DNA of 52,014 bases. It comes from Bacteroidaceae bacterium. Its GTDB lineage: Bacteria; Bacteroidota; Bacteroidia; Bacteroidales; Bacteroidaceae. The position numbers and the translations under genes were made by a program. The notes below the pieces were generated by a model, which did not search any database, was not told where the DNA came from, and saw only the letters and a program-made list of their open reading frames with translations. Positions 27,474 to 35,738 of this stretch are shown in pieces. The stretch lies in the NCBI GenBank assembly GCA_017650045.1, contig JAGCFP010000084.1, positions 1 through 52,014 of the forward strand, given 5' to 3'. Each line of letters opens with the position of its first letter. Position 1 is the stretch's first letter.

Positions 27474-27535
27474 TTTTCTCTAGTTAGAAAAATATTTTTT
27501 CCTAGTTAGGGAAATAAATTTCTATAGTTAAGGAG
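27474..27535. repeat. CTAGTTAG repeat copy 2
   Basis: CTAGTTAG at 27,480 and 27,502, exactly 22 bp apart, with a spacer matching copies 1 and 3. A degenerate third unit (CTATAGTTAAGG) follows at about 27,522. It lies between the divergent S9 peptidase and radical SAM genes. Confidence 0.75.
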
Positions 27536-27549
27536 ATGATGCTTTTTTG

Positions 27550-27557
27550 TATCTTTG
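27550..27557 (+). promoter_or_regulatory. -7 box (TATCTTTG) for the radical SAM gene
   Basis: It ends only 4 bp before the ATG at 27,562, so the mRNA would be leaderless or nearly so. The in-frame TTG start at 27,547 lies inside the promoter and is excluded. Confidence 0.5.
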
Positions 27558-27561
27558 CAGC

Positions 27562-28569
27562 ATGAATGTACAGGCGCCATATCGTAAATATGCCGACTTG
27601 CTGGCTGAATATTTTCCGTATAAGGTACAGAAATTGCCAGTGGACGGAGGCTTTACTTGTCCTAATCGTGACGGGACAAAGGGTAGAGGAGGTTGTTCGT
27701 ATTGTCTGAATAGCTCCTTTCATCCAGCCTATGGGCAGTCGTCCCTTTCCATCACAGAGCAGTTGGAAAAGGGCAAACGCTTTTTTGCAGGCCATTATCC
27801 AAATATGAAGTATCTGGCCTATTTCCAGTCGTTTACGAACACTTATGCTCCATTGACGGAACTGAAGCGTAAGTACGAAGAAGCACTGCAAGTGCCCGAT
27901 GTGGTGGGCTTAGTTATCTCCACGCGGCCCGATTGTCTGTCTGATGAGGTACTTCATTATTTGAAGCAACTACACACATCCTCTTTCGTGATTCTGGAGA
28001 TAGGAGTGGAGAGTTGCGACGATCAGATTTTGAAAGCAGTGAACCGCTGTCACACTTTTTCTGAATCAGAAGATGCCATCGAGAGAGCCACAGTAGTAGG
28101 TATTCCTGTTTGTGCCCATGTGATCCTTGGTTTGTCACATTTTGGCACATATACCGCACGCGAAGAAGCGCAGTGTTTATCAAAAATGCCGATTTCATCG
28201 GTAAAAATCCATCAGCTGCAAATCTTACGTGGAACCAAATTGGCACATCTTTATGATGAAACTATGCGCCAACAGACGAGCGAGCCAATGATTAGTCAAC
28301 AAATATTCTCCTGTCTCTCACTTTCGAAATACATCGATGAATTGGGTGTTTTTATCTCTCATCTGCGACCAGATATTGCCATCGAACGACTGGTTTCACA
28401 ATCGCCTTCTGAACTGTTGATAGCTCCACGATGGGGGATGAAACCAGAGGCTTTTCAGTTGTGCTTTGAAAAGTATCTTACAGAAAATGGTCTGTTTCAA
28501 GGTAAGTTCTATGATTCTTTTCTTCGAAATGTGGCAAATAAAAGAACAAGTAACGATATACAATATTAA
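27562..28569 (+). CDS. Radical SAM protein, TIGR01212/YhcC family
   Basis: About 335 residues from MNVQAPYRKYADLL. The cluster motif is of the longer type CPNRDGTKGRGGCSYC, as in YhcC-like proteins, followed by KYLAYFQSFTNTYAPL, GLVISTRPDCLSD and LEIGVES. Members are radical SAM enzymes of uncertain substrate, some linked to archaeal Elp3-like tRNA enzymes. The start is set by the -7 box immediately upstream. Confidence 0.87.
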   Translation: MNVQAPYRKYADLLAEYFPYKVQKLPVDGGFTCPNRDGTKGRGGCSYCLNSSFHPAYGQSSLSITEQLEKGKRFFAGHYPNMKYLAYFQSFTNTYAPLTELKRKYEEALQVPDVVGLVISTRPDCLSDEVLHYLKQLHTSSFVILEIGVESCDDQILKAVNRCHTFSESEDAIERATVVGIPVCAHVILGLSHFGTYTAREEAQCLSKMPISSVKIHQLQILRGTKLAHLYDETMRQQTSEPMISQQIFSCLSLSKYIDELGVFISHLRPDIAIERLVSQSPSELLIAPRWGMKPEAFQLCFEKYLTENGLFQGKFYDSFLRNVANKRTSNDIQY

Positions 28570-28578
28570 AAAAATCAC

Positions 28579-28586
28579 TATCTTCG
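28579..28586 (+). promoter_or_regulatory. -7-like box (TATCTTCG) for the flavodiiron gene
   Basis: One mismatch to TAnnTTTG, 26 bp before the ATG at 28,612. Confidence 0.4.
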
Positions 28587-28611
28587 CCACATTATTATAA
28601 AAACATGCATT

Positions 28612-29799
28612 ATGAACAAGACATTAATTAAAGGAAAGATTCATTACGTGGGTGTCAACGATCGCAACAAGCACTTGTTTGAAAACATGTTGCCGTTGCC
28701 TTACGGCGTATCTTACAATAGCTATCTCATTGACGATGAACAAATCACACTGATTGATACTGTGGAAGCCAGCTTCTTTGAAGTATTCCTGCAGAAGATT
28801 CATCGCCTCATCGGAGACAAGCCCATCAAATACCTTGTCATCAACCATATGGAACCCGATCATTCTGGCTCTATCCGACTGATAAAGCAGGAATACCCCG
28901 ACATTACCATTGTGGGCAATGCCAAGACTTTCGGAATGATTGAAGGTTATTATGGTGTTCAAGGCAACCAGTTGGTTGTGAAGGAAGGTGATACGCTGGA
29001 TTTAGGTTACCATAAATTGACTTTTTACATGGCTCCTATGGTACATTGGCCAGAGGTAATGGTAAGTTATGACAGCACGGAGCAAGTACTCTTCAGTGCC
29101 GATGCTTTCGGATGTTTCGGTACCCTTGATGGTGGTTTCCTTGATACTCGCATCAACCTTGATAAGTACTGGTATGAGATGGTTCGCTACTACAGCAATA
29201 TCGTTGGTAAGTATGGTGCTCCTGTCCAACGTGCTTTGGCGAAGCTTGGTACCCTTCCAATTCAAACTATTTGTTCTACACATGGTCCTGTGTGGACAGA
29301 ATATATCCCTAAGGTGGTAAGTATTTACGATCGTCTTTCGCGCTATGATGCCGATGAGGGCGTAGTCATTGCGTATGGTACCATGTACGGCCATAATGAA
29401 CAGATGGCAGAAGAGATTGCTTCCGAACTATCTGCTCGAGGAGTAAAGAACGTTGTGTTGCACAATGTGAGCAAGAGTGATCCTTCCGACATCATTGCGG
29501 ATATCTTCCGCTATAAGGGATTAATCATTGGTTCGCCAACATACAATGCCAACCTCTATCCTGGTATTGAGGCATTGCTTAGCAAGATTCTGCTTCGTGA
29601 GGTGAAGGGACGATTCTTCGGCTATTTCGGTTCTTTCACATGGGCAGGTATGGCAGTGAAGAAGATGGCAGAGTTCGTGGAGAAGAGCAAATTCGACTTG
29701 GTGAGTGAGCCTGTAGAATTCAAGCAAGCCATGAAGGGTGATGACTTTGTGAAGGCTGCTGCACTCGCTGAGGCTATGGCAAAGGCTTTAGGACATTAA
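28612..29799 (+). CDS. A-type flavodiiron protein (FprA family)
   Basis: 395 residues, the length of a two-domain flavodiiron protein. The beta-lactamase-like domain carries the di-iron ligands: HMEPDH (H-x-E-x-D-H), PMVHWPEVM, FSADAFGCFG and STHGPVW. The C-terminal flavodoxin domain has AYGTMYGHNEQMA (FMN phosphate loop), IGSPTYNANLYP and GYFGSFTWAGMAV. These cytoplasmic enzymes reduce O2 to water or NO to N2O, protecting anaerobes. There is no fused rubredoxin domain, so electrons must come from a separate donor. Confidence 0.93.
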   Translation: MNKTLIKGKIHYVGVNDRNKHLFENMLPLPYGVSYNSYLIDDEQITLIDTVEASFFEVFLQKIHRLIGDKPIKYLVINHMEPDHSGSIRLIKQEYPDITIVGNAKTFGMIEGYYGVQGNQLVVKEGDTLDLGYHKLTFYMAPMVHWPEVMVSYDSTEQVLFSADAFGCFGTLDGGFLDTRINLDKYWYEMVRYYSNIVGKYGAPVQRALAKLGTLPIQTICSTHGPVWTEYIPKVVSIYDRLSRYDADEGVVIAYGTMYGHNEQMAEEIASELSARGVKNVVLHNVSKSDPSDIIADIFRYKGLIIGSPTYNANLYPGIEALLSKILLREVKGRFFGYFGSFTWAGMAVKKMAEFVEKSKFDLVSEPVEFKQAMKGDDFVKAAALAEAMAKALGH

Positions 29800-29863
29800 A
29801 GACAATAAATTAACAATGTATTGAGATTTCTTTATTAGATATTTAACTTTAAAACTAAACAAA

Positions 29864-30676
29864 ATGAGAGTAATTATTGAACCCGACTACAAAACATTGT
29901 CGCGCTGGGCTGCTTGCTATGTAGCTTCACGTATCAATGCTGCAAAACCTACGGAAGAAAAACCTTTTGTATTGGGTTGCCCTACAGGTTCTTCACCTCT
30001 GGGCATGTACAGTGAACTGATTAAATTGAACAAGGAAGGTAAGGTTTCCTTCAAGCATGTAGTGACTTTCAACATGGACGAGTACGTTGGCTTGCCAAAG
30101 GAACATCCAGAAAGCTATTATAGCTTCATGTGGAACAATTTCTTCAGCCACATCGACATTAAGCCCGAGAATACTAATATACTGAATGGCAATGCGCCCG
30201 ACTTAGTGGCTGAGTGCACTCGTTTTGAGGAGAAGATCAAGCGCTATGGTGGAGTGGATCTATTCATGGGTGGTATCGGTCCTGATGGACATATCGCTTT
30301 CAACGAGCCAGGTAGCTCCCTGACTTCACGTACCCGTCAGAAGACGTTGACTACAGATACCATCATCGCCAACTCTCGTTTCTTTGATAATGACGTAAAT
30401 AAAGTGCCAAAGACTGCACTGACTGTGGGTGTAGGTACTGTGATGGATGCCAAGGAAGTGATGATTTTGGTTAATGGACATGGGAAGGCTCGTGCCTTGA
30501 AACACGGCATCGAGGGTGCTGTGACACAGATGTGGACCATCAGTGCGTTGCAGATGCATCCAAGAGGCATCATCGTGTGCGACGATGCTGCTACGGATGA
30601 ATTGAAGGTAGGTACTTACCGCTACTTCAAGGACATTGAAGCAGCAAACCTTGATCCGGATAATATGCTTGAATGA
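29864..30676 (+). CDS. nagB: Glucosamine-6-phosphate deaminase
   Basis: 270 residues, the hexameric NagB length. Motifs are the phosphate loop [16 protein letters not shown], catalytic-region [24 protein letters not shown] and the C-terminal [12 protein letters not shown]. It converts glucosamine 6-phosphate to fructose 6-phosphate and ammonia in amino-sugar breakdown. It overlaps the following HAD phosphatase gene by 4 bp. The 64-bp upstream gap holds only a weak -7 candidate (TTAACTTTAAAA near 29,845). Confidence 0.95.
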   Translation: MRVIIEPDYKTLSRWAACYVASRINAAKPTEEKPFVLGCPTGSSPLGMYSELIKLNKEGKVSFKHVVTFNMDEYVGLPKEHPESYYSFMWNNFFSHIDIKPENTNILNGNAPDLVAECTRFEEKIKRYGGVDLFMGGIGPDGHIAFNEPGSSLTSRTRQKTLTTDTIIANSRFFDNDVNKVPKTALTVGVGTVMDAKEVMILVNGHGKARALKHGIEGAVTQMWTISALQMHPRGIIVCDDAATDELKVGTYRYFKDIEAANLDPDNMLE

Positions 30677-31467
30677 TAAAAGCACTTTTCTTCGATATAG
30701 ACGGGACTTTGGTGAGTTTTAAGACTCACCAAATCCCTTTGTCCACGTTGCAAGCGCTGGAAGAAGCGAAGCAGCGTGGTATCTATATCTTTATCTCAAC
30801 TGGCCGACCAAAGGTGCTTATCACCGTGCTGGGAGAGATGGAAAAGCGTGGACTGATAGATGGTTTCATCACTATGAATGGTGCTTATTGCTTCGTAGGT
30901 AACGAGGTGGTAAACAAGAAAGCCATTGATAAGTCTGAAGTTGAGAGCATCATGACTTACTGCGAGCAACGGAATATTCCCTGTATGGTAGTGAGTGAGC
31001 ATGACATCTGTATCTGTCAACCTGATAAGCTTTATGAGAGTCTGTTTTATGGACAGCTTCAAGTAGGCGTTCACATTCCTGAGAGAACTACTACAGCCGT
31101 GTTGGAAGAAGCCAAGGATGTGCTTCAACTTACAGCCTTCCTTACTATAGAACAAGAAGCTGAGATTAGACCCTCTGCAAGTAGGGTGGAGTATGGGCGT
31201 TGGCATCCCGCTTTTGCCGACATTACACCACAGGGAGTCACCAAACATCAAGGCATCGATGTGTTTTGCAAGCACTTCGGCATACAACTGGATGAAACCA
31301 TGGCATTTGGTGATGGAGGAAACGACATTCCTATGTTGTGTCATGCTGGCGTTGGAGTAGCGATGGGAAATGCTATTGATGAAGCTAAAGAGGCAGCTGA
31401 TTATGTGACTACTGATATCGACGAGGATGGGGTGGCACATGCATTAAGACACTTTCAAGTAATTTGA
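30673..31467 (+). CDS. Cof-type HAD-superfamily hydrolase
   Basis: 264 residues. HAD motif I is FFDIDGTLV (nucleophile Asp8-x-Asp10), motif II is FISTGRP, and motif IV is [13 protein letters not shown], with the Cof-type C2 cap domain between. Cof-type enzymes dephosphorylate sugar phosphates and related small molecules. Overlap with nagB suggests a sugar-phosphate substrate, which is inference. Confidence 0.9.
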   Translation: MIKALFFDIDGTLVSFKTHQIPLSTLQALEEAKQRGIYIFISTGRPKVLITVLGEMEKRGLIDGFITMNGAYCFVGNEVVNKKAIDKSEVESIMTYCEQRNIPCMVVSEHDICICQPDKLYESLFYGQLQVGVHIPERTTTAVLEEAKDVLQLTAFLTIEQEAEIRPSASRVEYGRWHPAFADITPQGVTKHQGIDVFCKHFGIQLDETMAFGDGGNDIPMLCHAGVGVAMGNAIDEAKEAADYVTTDIDEDGVAHALRHFQVI

Positions 31468-31470
31468 GTT

Positions 31471-33213
31471 ATGGAATTTACACCCGATAAAACCAACAAA
31501 GAGTTTCAGGATGCACTGAACATGATTCAGTACACCCGTCGCTCGCTTTTCTTGACGGGCAAGGCTGGTACGGGAAAGAGTACATTCCTGCGTTATGTGT
31601 CAGATCATACCAAGAAGAAGCATGTGGTGCTGGCTCCAACGGGCATTGCTGCCATCAATGCAGGGGGAAGTACATTGCATAGCTTTTTCAAGTTGCCTTT
31701 CTACCCTTTGTTGCCCGATGATCCCAACTTCAGCGTTCAGAAAGGGCGCATTTTCGAGTTCTTCAAGTATAACCGCCAGACGCGCAAGTTGCTTGAGGAA
31801 CTGGAACTCATCATCATCGATGAGATTTCTATGGTGCGTGCTGATATCATTGATGCTGTGGACCGTATTCTACGCGTTTTTTCCCATAACTTGCGAGAGC
31901 CTTTCGGAGGTAAGCAGTTGCTTCTCGTGGGCGATGTTTATCAGTTGGAACCTGTTGTCAAAGCCGATGAACGTGACATCCTAAACCGTTTCTATCCCAA
32001 TCCTTTCTTCTTTTCTGCCAGGGTGTTTCAAGAACTATCTCTGGTGTCTATAGAGTTGCAAAAGGTTTATCGCCAGACCGATGCCCAGTTTGTGAATATA
32101 TTGGACCATATACGCAAGAATACGGTAAGCGGCATGGATCTGCAGTTGCTTAATAATCGCTATGAGGCTGATTCCCCAGAAGACGGAGAAATGCGCATTA
32201 CTTTAGCCACTCGTCGTGACCAGGTGGATTATATCAACGAGCGCAAGTTGGCAGAACTTCCTGGTGATCCTGCTATCTTCCAAGGAGAGATCATGGGAGA
32301 CTTTCCCGACAGTAGCCTGCCTACCACGAAAGATCTTCTTTTGAAACCAGGTGCGCAGGTGATCTTTGTGCGCAATGATTTCGATCGTCGCTGGGTTAAT
32401 GGCACCATTGGTGTGGTGGAAGGCTTCGATGTGGAAGAGGAAACGCTCTATATCATCACGGAAGCAGGAGAACAATACGATGTGAAACCTGAAACTTGGC
32501 GCAACATCCGCTATACTTACAACGAAGAAAAGAAACAGATAGAGGAAGAAGAACTGGGCACTTTCACACAGTTCCCCGTACGCTTGGCATGGGCCATCAC
32601 AGTACATAAGAGCCAGGGACTTACATTCAACAACGTCATTATTGATTTTACGGGAGGTGCCTTCGCTGCGGGCCAGACCTATGTGGCGTTGAGCCGTTGT
32701 CGCTCTATGCAGGGCATTGAGCTTAAGACTCCACTGAGTCGCAGCGATGTGTTTGTGCGTCCAGAAATTGTGCAGTTTTCTCAGCGATTCAATAATCAGC
32801 AAGACTTGGATAGAGCCATGCGTGAAGCTCAGGCCGATCTCTCCTATGCCGCTGCCAATGAAGCCTTTGAGAAGGGTGATTTTGAAACCTTCTTCCCTCA
32901 TTTCTTCAAAGCCATTCATGCTCGATACGACATAGAGAAGCCTGCTGTGGTACGCTTGATGCGTAAGAAACTAAATGTCATTAATGCACTGAAGAAAGAG
33001 ATAGAAACCCTGAAACAGGCAGAAAAAGACAAGAATAAGGCTTTGATGCGTTATGCCAGAGAATATGTAGTCATGGGTGATGAGTGCCTGAAACATGGCA
33101 TGAAGGAAGCTGCCCTGAAAAACTACGATAAGGCAGTAACCCTTTGTCCCACATACAAAGAAGCCTGGAAGAAAATTCGTAAAACAGAAAAAGAACTATT
33201 AGGAAGACAGTAA
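31471..33213 (+). CDS. Pif1/RecD-like SF1B helicase with helical (TPR-like) C-terminus
   Basis: 580 residues. Walker A is GKAGTGKST (30-38), followed by VLAPTGIAAINAGGSTLHSFF (Pif1-type motif Ia), Walker B LIIIDEISMVRAD, LLLVGDVYQLEPV, and the C-terminal AITVHKSQGLTFNNVIID and YVALSRCRS motifs. The last ~130 residues are a charged helical region with a TPR-like unit (YVVMGDECLKHGMKEAALKNYDKAVTL, shown in two overlapping parts). A role in fork or G-quadruplex processing is typical of the family. The stop overlaps the next start by 1 bp (TAATG). Confidence 0.9.
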   Translation: MEFTPDKTNKEFQDALNMIQYTRRSLFLTGKAGTGKSTFLRYVSDHTKKKHVVLAPTGIAAINAGGSTLHSFFKLPFYPLLPDDPNFSVQKGRIFEFFKYNRQTRKLLEELELIIIDEISMVRADIIDAVDRILRVFSHNLREPFGGKQLLLVGDVYQLEPVVKADERDILNRFYPNPFFFSARVFQELSLVSIELQKVYRQTDAQFVNILDHIRKNTVSGMDLQLLNNRYEADSPEDGEMRITLATRRDQVDYINERKLAELPGDPAIFQGEIMGDFPDSSLPTTKDLLLKPGAQVIFVRNDFDRRWVNGTIGVVEGFDVEEETLYIITEAGEQYDVKPETWRNIRYTYNEEKKQIEEEELGTFTQFPVRLAWAITVHKSQGLTFNNVIIDFTGGAFAAGQTYVALSRCRSMQGIELKTPLSRSDVFVRPEIVQFSQRFNNQQDLDRAMREAQADLSYAAANEAFEKGDFETFFPHFFKAIHARYDIEKPAVVRLMRKKLNVINALKKEIETLKQAEKDKNKALMRYAREYVVMGDECLKHGMKEAALKNYDKAVTLCPTYKEAWKKIRKTEKELLGRQ

Positions 33214-33824
33214 TGATACTTAAACTTTACACTAAGAACAACGCACCTGCCGTTTTGCAGCAGATAGTTGATACGCTCAATGATGGAGGCATCGTGATCT
33301 ATCCTACCGATAGTCGTTATGCCATAGGTTGTCATGCTTTGAAAGAACGTGCCATTGAGCAAGTTTGTCGACTCAAGGGCATTGATCCCAAGAAAAGCCA
33401 TCTTTCTGTGATTTGTTACGACCTCAGTACTGTGAGTGAATATGCCAAGGTAGATAATAACACCTTCAAGTTGATGAAACGCCACTTGCCTGGTCCTTTC
33501 ACCTTTATTTTGGAGGCTTCCAGTCGTTTGCCTAAGATTTTCAAAGGACGTAAGGAGGTTGGTATCCGCATGCCCGACAATGCCATTGTCAGTGAGATTG
33601 CCCAGTTGCTGGGAGCTCCTATCCTTACCACCTCCCTGCCTTACGATGAAGACGAGGACATTGCCTATCTCATTGATCCTGAACTTATCGCAGAGAAGTG
33701 GGAAGACCAGGTAGATATAGTCATTGATGGGGGCATGGGAGGCGCAGACCTTACCACAGTCGTCGATTGTACAGAAGGTTCGCCAGAGATCATCCGACAA
33801 GGAATCGGGGAACTTGATGTCTAA
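33213..33824 (+). CDS. Sua5/YciO/YrdC-family protein (threonylcarbamoyl-AMP synthase-like)
   Basis: 203 residues, the single YrdC domain length. Motifs are GGIVIYPTDSRYAIGC, KGIDPKKSHLSVIC, HLPGPFTFILEAS and the C-terminal TTVVDCTEGSPEIIRQG. YrdC/Sua5 proteins make threonylcarbamoyl-adenylate for t6A37 tRNA modification. This sequence looks nearer the YciO branch, whose activity is less certain. Translationally linked to the Pif1-like helicase. Confidence 0.88.
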   Translation: MILKLYTKNNAPAVLQQIVDTLNDGGIVIYPTDSRYAIGCHALKERAIEQVCRLKGIDPKKSHLSVICYDLSTVSEYAKVDNNTFKLMKRHLPGPFTFILEASSRLPKIFKGRKEVGIRMPDNAIVSEIAQLLGAPILTTSLPYDEDEDIAYLIDPELIAEKWEDQVDIVIDGGMGGADLTTVVDCTEGSPEIIRQGIGELDV

Positions 33825-33850
33825 ACCATTATAGTTATAGAAAAAATGTG

Positions 33851-33858
33851 TATCTTTG
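33851..33858 (+). promoter_or_regulatory. -7 box (TATCTTTG) for the Rid-family gene
   Basis: Perfect consensus, 21 bp before the ATG at 33,880. It overlaps an in-frame TTG at 33,856, ruling out that longer start. Confidence 0.55.
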
Positions 33859-33879
33859 CGCCGCATTTCAGAGGTTAAT

Positions 33880-35028
33880 ATGAGCAACAGACAGTTTATA
33901 GCGTTCGATAAAGCCTATGCGGAATTAAGTAGTTTCCAGGTAGAGGGTGGTATTTCAGAATACCACCTCATGGTGCATGTTACGGATGCTACTTTGTCAT
34001 TTTCTGCTCAGCTCGATGTCTTGTTTACCGCTTACGATACACTGCAGAAGGGCACCTTGAAGGGGGCGCAATCTGTTTTTAAGCGTTTCTTCCTCAGTGA
34101 TGCTGCCAATCAAGCGGCTCTTTTAAAAAAAATGACGTCTCAAAGTTCTGATGGTGCTGTGTCAATGGTCCAGCAGGCACCTTTAAACGGAACCAAAGTG
34201 GCTCTCTGGTGCTACTTGATGGAAGGAGCTACAGGCAGGATGTGCTCTGATGGTATGTATGAGGTACAACATGGGGCTTATCGCGAACTCTGGTCTATGG
34301 GCAACCTTATTCGTACTGCTAATTCTGAATCTCAAACCCGTCTCTTGTTCGACGATTACGTGCAGAAGCTTAACGAGCAAGGCCTCACATTGGCTGGTAA
34401 TTGTATGCGCACATGGCTTTTTGTGAAAGACATCGACCATAATTATTCTGGAGTGGTACGTGCCCGCAATCAGGTCTTCCAGACACAAAACCTCACCCCC
34501 GATACCCATTTCATTGCCAGTACAGGCATTGGTGGTGGCAATCCACAGTTGGACTCTCTCGTACAATTAGATGCTTTTGCCGTTGATGGTCTGCAACCTG
34601 ATCAGATACATTTCCTCTATGCCCGCACGCATCTCAATCCAACCTATGAATACGGTGTGAGCTTCGAGCGTGGTACTTATGTGGATTATGGAGATAGACG
34701 CAAAGTCTATATCTCAGGTACTGCCAGCATCAACAATAAGGGGGAGATTATGTATACTGGGGATGTCTGCAAGCAGGCTGTCCGTATGATCGAAAATGTG
34801 GAAATGCTATTGAAAGAAGCCGCATGTACCTACAATGATGTAGATCAGATGGTAATCTATCTGCGAGATCCAGCAGATTATCAGGTAGTGAAAGAAATCT
34901 ACCAGCAACGTTTTTCCGCTATACCTAAAGTTATCGTGAATGCCTCTGTCTGCCGTCCTGGCTGGCTGATAGAGATGGAATGTATGGCCACTAAGTCGCT
35001 CTCCAATCCTTCTTTTGCCAATTTCTAA
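33880..35028 (+). CDS. Rid-family (YjgF/UK114-like) double-domain protein
   Basis: About 382 residues from MSNRQFIAFDKAYAELS. The C-terminal half resembles Rid/YjgF proteins and FkbO-like chorismatases: LTLAGNCMRTWLFVKDIDHNY, TGIGGGNPQ, VYISGTASINNKGEIMYTGD and CTYNDVDQMVIYLRDPADY. The N-terminal half is less recognisable. The first helical/barrel region may be a degenerate second copy of the fold. Enzymatic activity (imine deaminase or chorismate hydrolysis) cannot be told from sequence. It is the last host gene before the repeat-rich gap and the integrated element. Confidence 0.75.
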   Translation: MSNRQFIAFDKAYAELSSFQVEGGISEYHLMVHVTDATLSFSAQLDVLFTAYDTLQKGTLKGAQSVFKRFFLSDAANQAALLKKMTSQSSDGAVSMVQQAPLNGTKVALWCYLMEGATGRMCSDGMYEVQHGAYRELWSMGNLIRTANSESQTRLLFDDYVQKLNEQGLTLAGNCMRTWLFVKDIDHNYSGVVRARNQVFQTQNLTPDTHFIASTGIGGGNPQLDSLVQLDAFAVDGLQPDQIHFLYARTHLNPTYEYGVSFERGTYVDYGDRRKVYISGTASINNKGEIMYTGDVCKQAVRMIENVEMLLKEAACTYNDVDQMVIYLRDPADYQVVKEIYQQRFSAIPKVIVNASVCRPGWLIEMECMATKSLSNPSFANF

Positions 35029-35054
35029 GTATGCCCCACATTAAATTTTAGCAC

Positions 35055-35078
35055 GAACACTAGTAATACTTAGTGTTC
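35055..35078. terminator. Hairpin after the Rid-family gene
   Basis: GAACACTA and TAGTGTTC form a perfect 8-bp stem with an 8-nt loop, 27 bp after the stop at 35,028. It lacks a long T-run, so it may be a weak terminator or a 3'-end stabilising hairpin. Confidence 0.4.
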
Positions 35079-35088
35079 TTCATAGTCA

Positions 35089-35176
35089 GTCATGGTTATG
35101 ACTGAGCTAAGTCATGACCTTGACTGAGCTAAATCAACGTGATGAAAGTTCTAAGTCACCGTAATGACTGAGTAGA
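35089..35176. repeat. Degenerate 22-bp tandem repeat, four units
   Basis: Units at 35,089, 35,111, 35,133 and 35,155. Units 1 and 2 share GTCATG and TGACTGAGCTAA; unit 3 keeps the terminal CTAA; unit 4 keeps GTCA and TGACTGAG. No open reading frame explains them. Units are contiguous, without unique spacers, so this is not a CRISPR. Confidence 0.65.
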
Positions 35177-35200
35177 ATGGTGTGCGTAAGCGTTACAAAT

Positions 35201-35428
35201 GAATTTATGCAAAAACACCTCACACCTCACCTTACGCTGAATAGTTATTGATTCATTTATATTAATAAGGGTGAGGTGTTGAAACAACACCTCACCACAC
35301 ATCACCTCTATGCATAAGACTTGGTGAGGAGTGGTGAAGTTTAAAGATAACACCTCACCTTCGAAAACGAATATCCTTCATGATATAACTAAGCAAAGGT
35401 GAGGTGTGAGGTGTTTTTGCATATATTC
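35201..35428. repeat. 228-bp inverted-repeat element built on ACACCTCAC / GTGAGGTGT
   Basis: The outer arms 35,208-35,233 and 35,396-35,421 are perfect 26-bp reverse complements; with one mismatch they extend to 35,201 and 35,428. Inside is a second perfect hairpin (12-bp stem, 3-nt loop, 35,270-35,296), and another ACACCTCACC copy lies near 35,350. The arrangement resembles a MITE or a REP/BIME-like element. I see no target-site duplication. The 710-bp gap 35,029-35,738 holds this, the tandem repeat, the tRNA terminator, attL and the integrase promoter region, and no convincing gene. Confidence 0.75.
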
Positions 35429-35451
35429 GTCCTTATTCTTTTTGGAAAAAG

Positions 35452-35486
35452 AAAAAGCACCTCTGAAAATCTCAGAAGTGCTTTTT
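35452..35486. terminator. Original tRNA-Met terminator (now displaced from the tRNA)
   Basis: AAAAAGCAC and GTGCTTTTT flank a second short stem, forming a bidirectional hairpin with A/T tails. It abuts the 3'-tRNA fragment at attL, where it would have terminated the uninterrupted tRNA on the minus strand. Confidence 0.7.
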
Positions 35487-35530
35487 GTAGCGGGAGGGGG
35501 GCATGATCCCTCGACCTCATGATTATGAAT
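35486..35530. other. attL: 45-bp duplicate of the tRNA-Met 3' half
   Basis: Identical over 45 bp to 43,835-43,879. It corresponds to the tRNA from the anticodon loop to the 3' end on the minus strand, and is a non-functional tRNA remnant. Confidence 0.9.
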
Positions 35531-35582
35531 TCAGCAATGATAAATATGTGTAAATATATTTGCATGAAAATGAATTATTTAC

Positions 35583-35590
35583 TAATTTTG
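35583..35590 (+). promoter_or_regulatory. -7-like box (TAATTTTG), possible integrase promoter
   Basis: Matches TAnnTTTG. It lies about 149 bp before the integrase start, upstream of the arm-type repeats, so integrase binding could repress its own gene; that is inference. Confidence 0.35.
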
Positions 35591-35642
35591 TAGGCGAAAA
35601 CATAAACCGCAATAAATGGTAATATTTAGCAATAAATCGTCA

Positions 35643-35666
35643 AAATGTTTTCGCTATGTTTTCGGA
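35643..35666 (+). repeat. Putative integrase arm-type site, left end
   Basis: A 24-bp sequence with two ATGTTTTCG units in tandem; 23 of 24 bases match 43,762-43,785 near the other end, in the same orientation. Further partial copies follow (CTATGTTTTC at about 35,671 and GTTTTCGC at about 35,690). Confidence 0.65.
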
Positions 35667-35738
35667 AAATCCTATGTTTTCTGATTTTTGTTTTCGCTTA
35701 CTATAAAATAATATATAATTTAATATAATCATGAGGTC

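Noticed and set aside
35156-35353. 65-codon minus-strand open frame in the repeat region
   Set aside because: It runs through the inverted and tandem repeats, has no promoter or start signal, and its codons are explained by the repeats.
35089-35428. Possible CRISPR array in the repeat-rich gap
   Set aside because: Tandem units are contiguous without unique spacers, the other repeats are inverted, and no cas genes are nearby.
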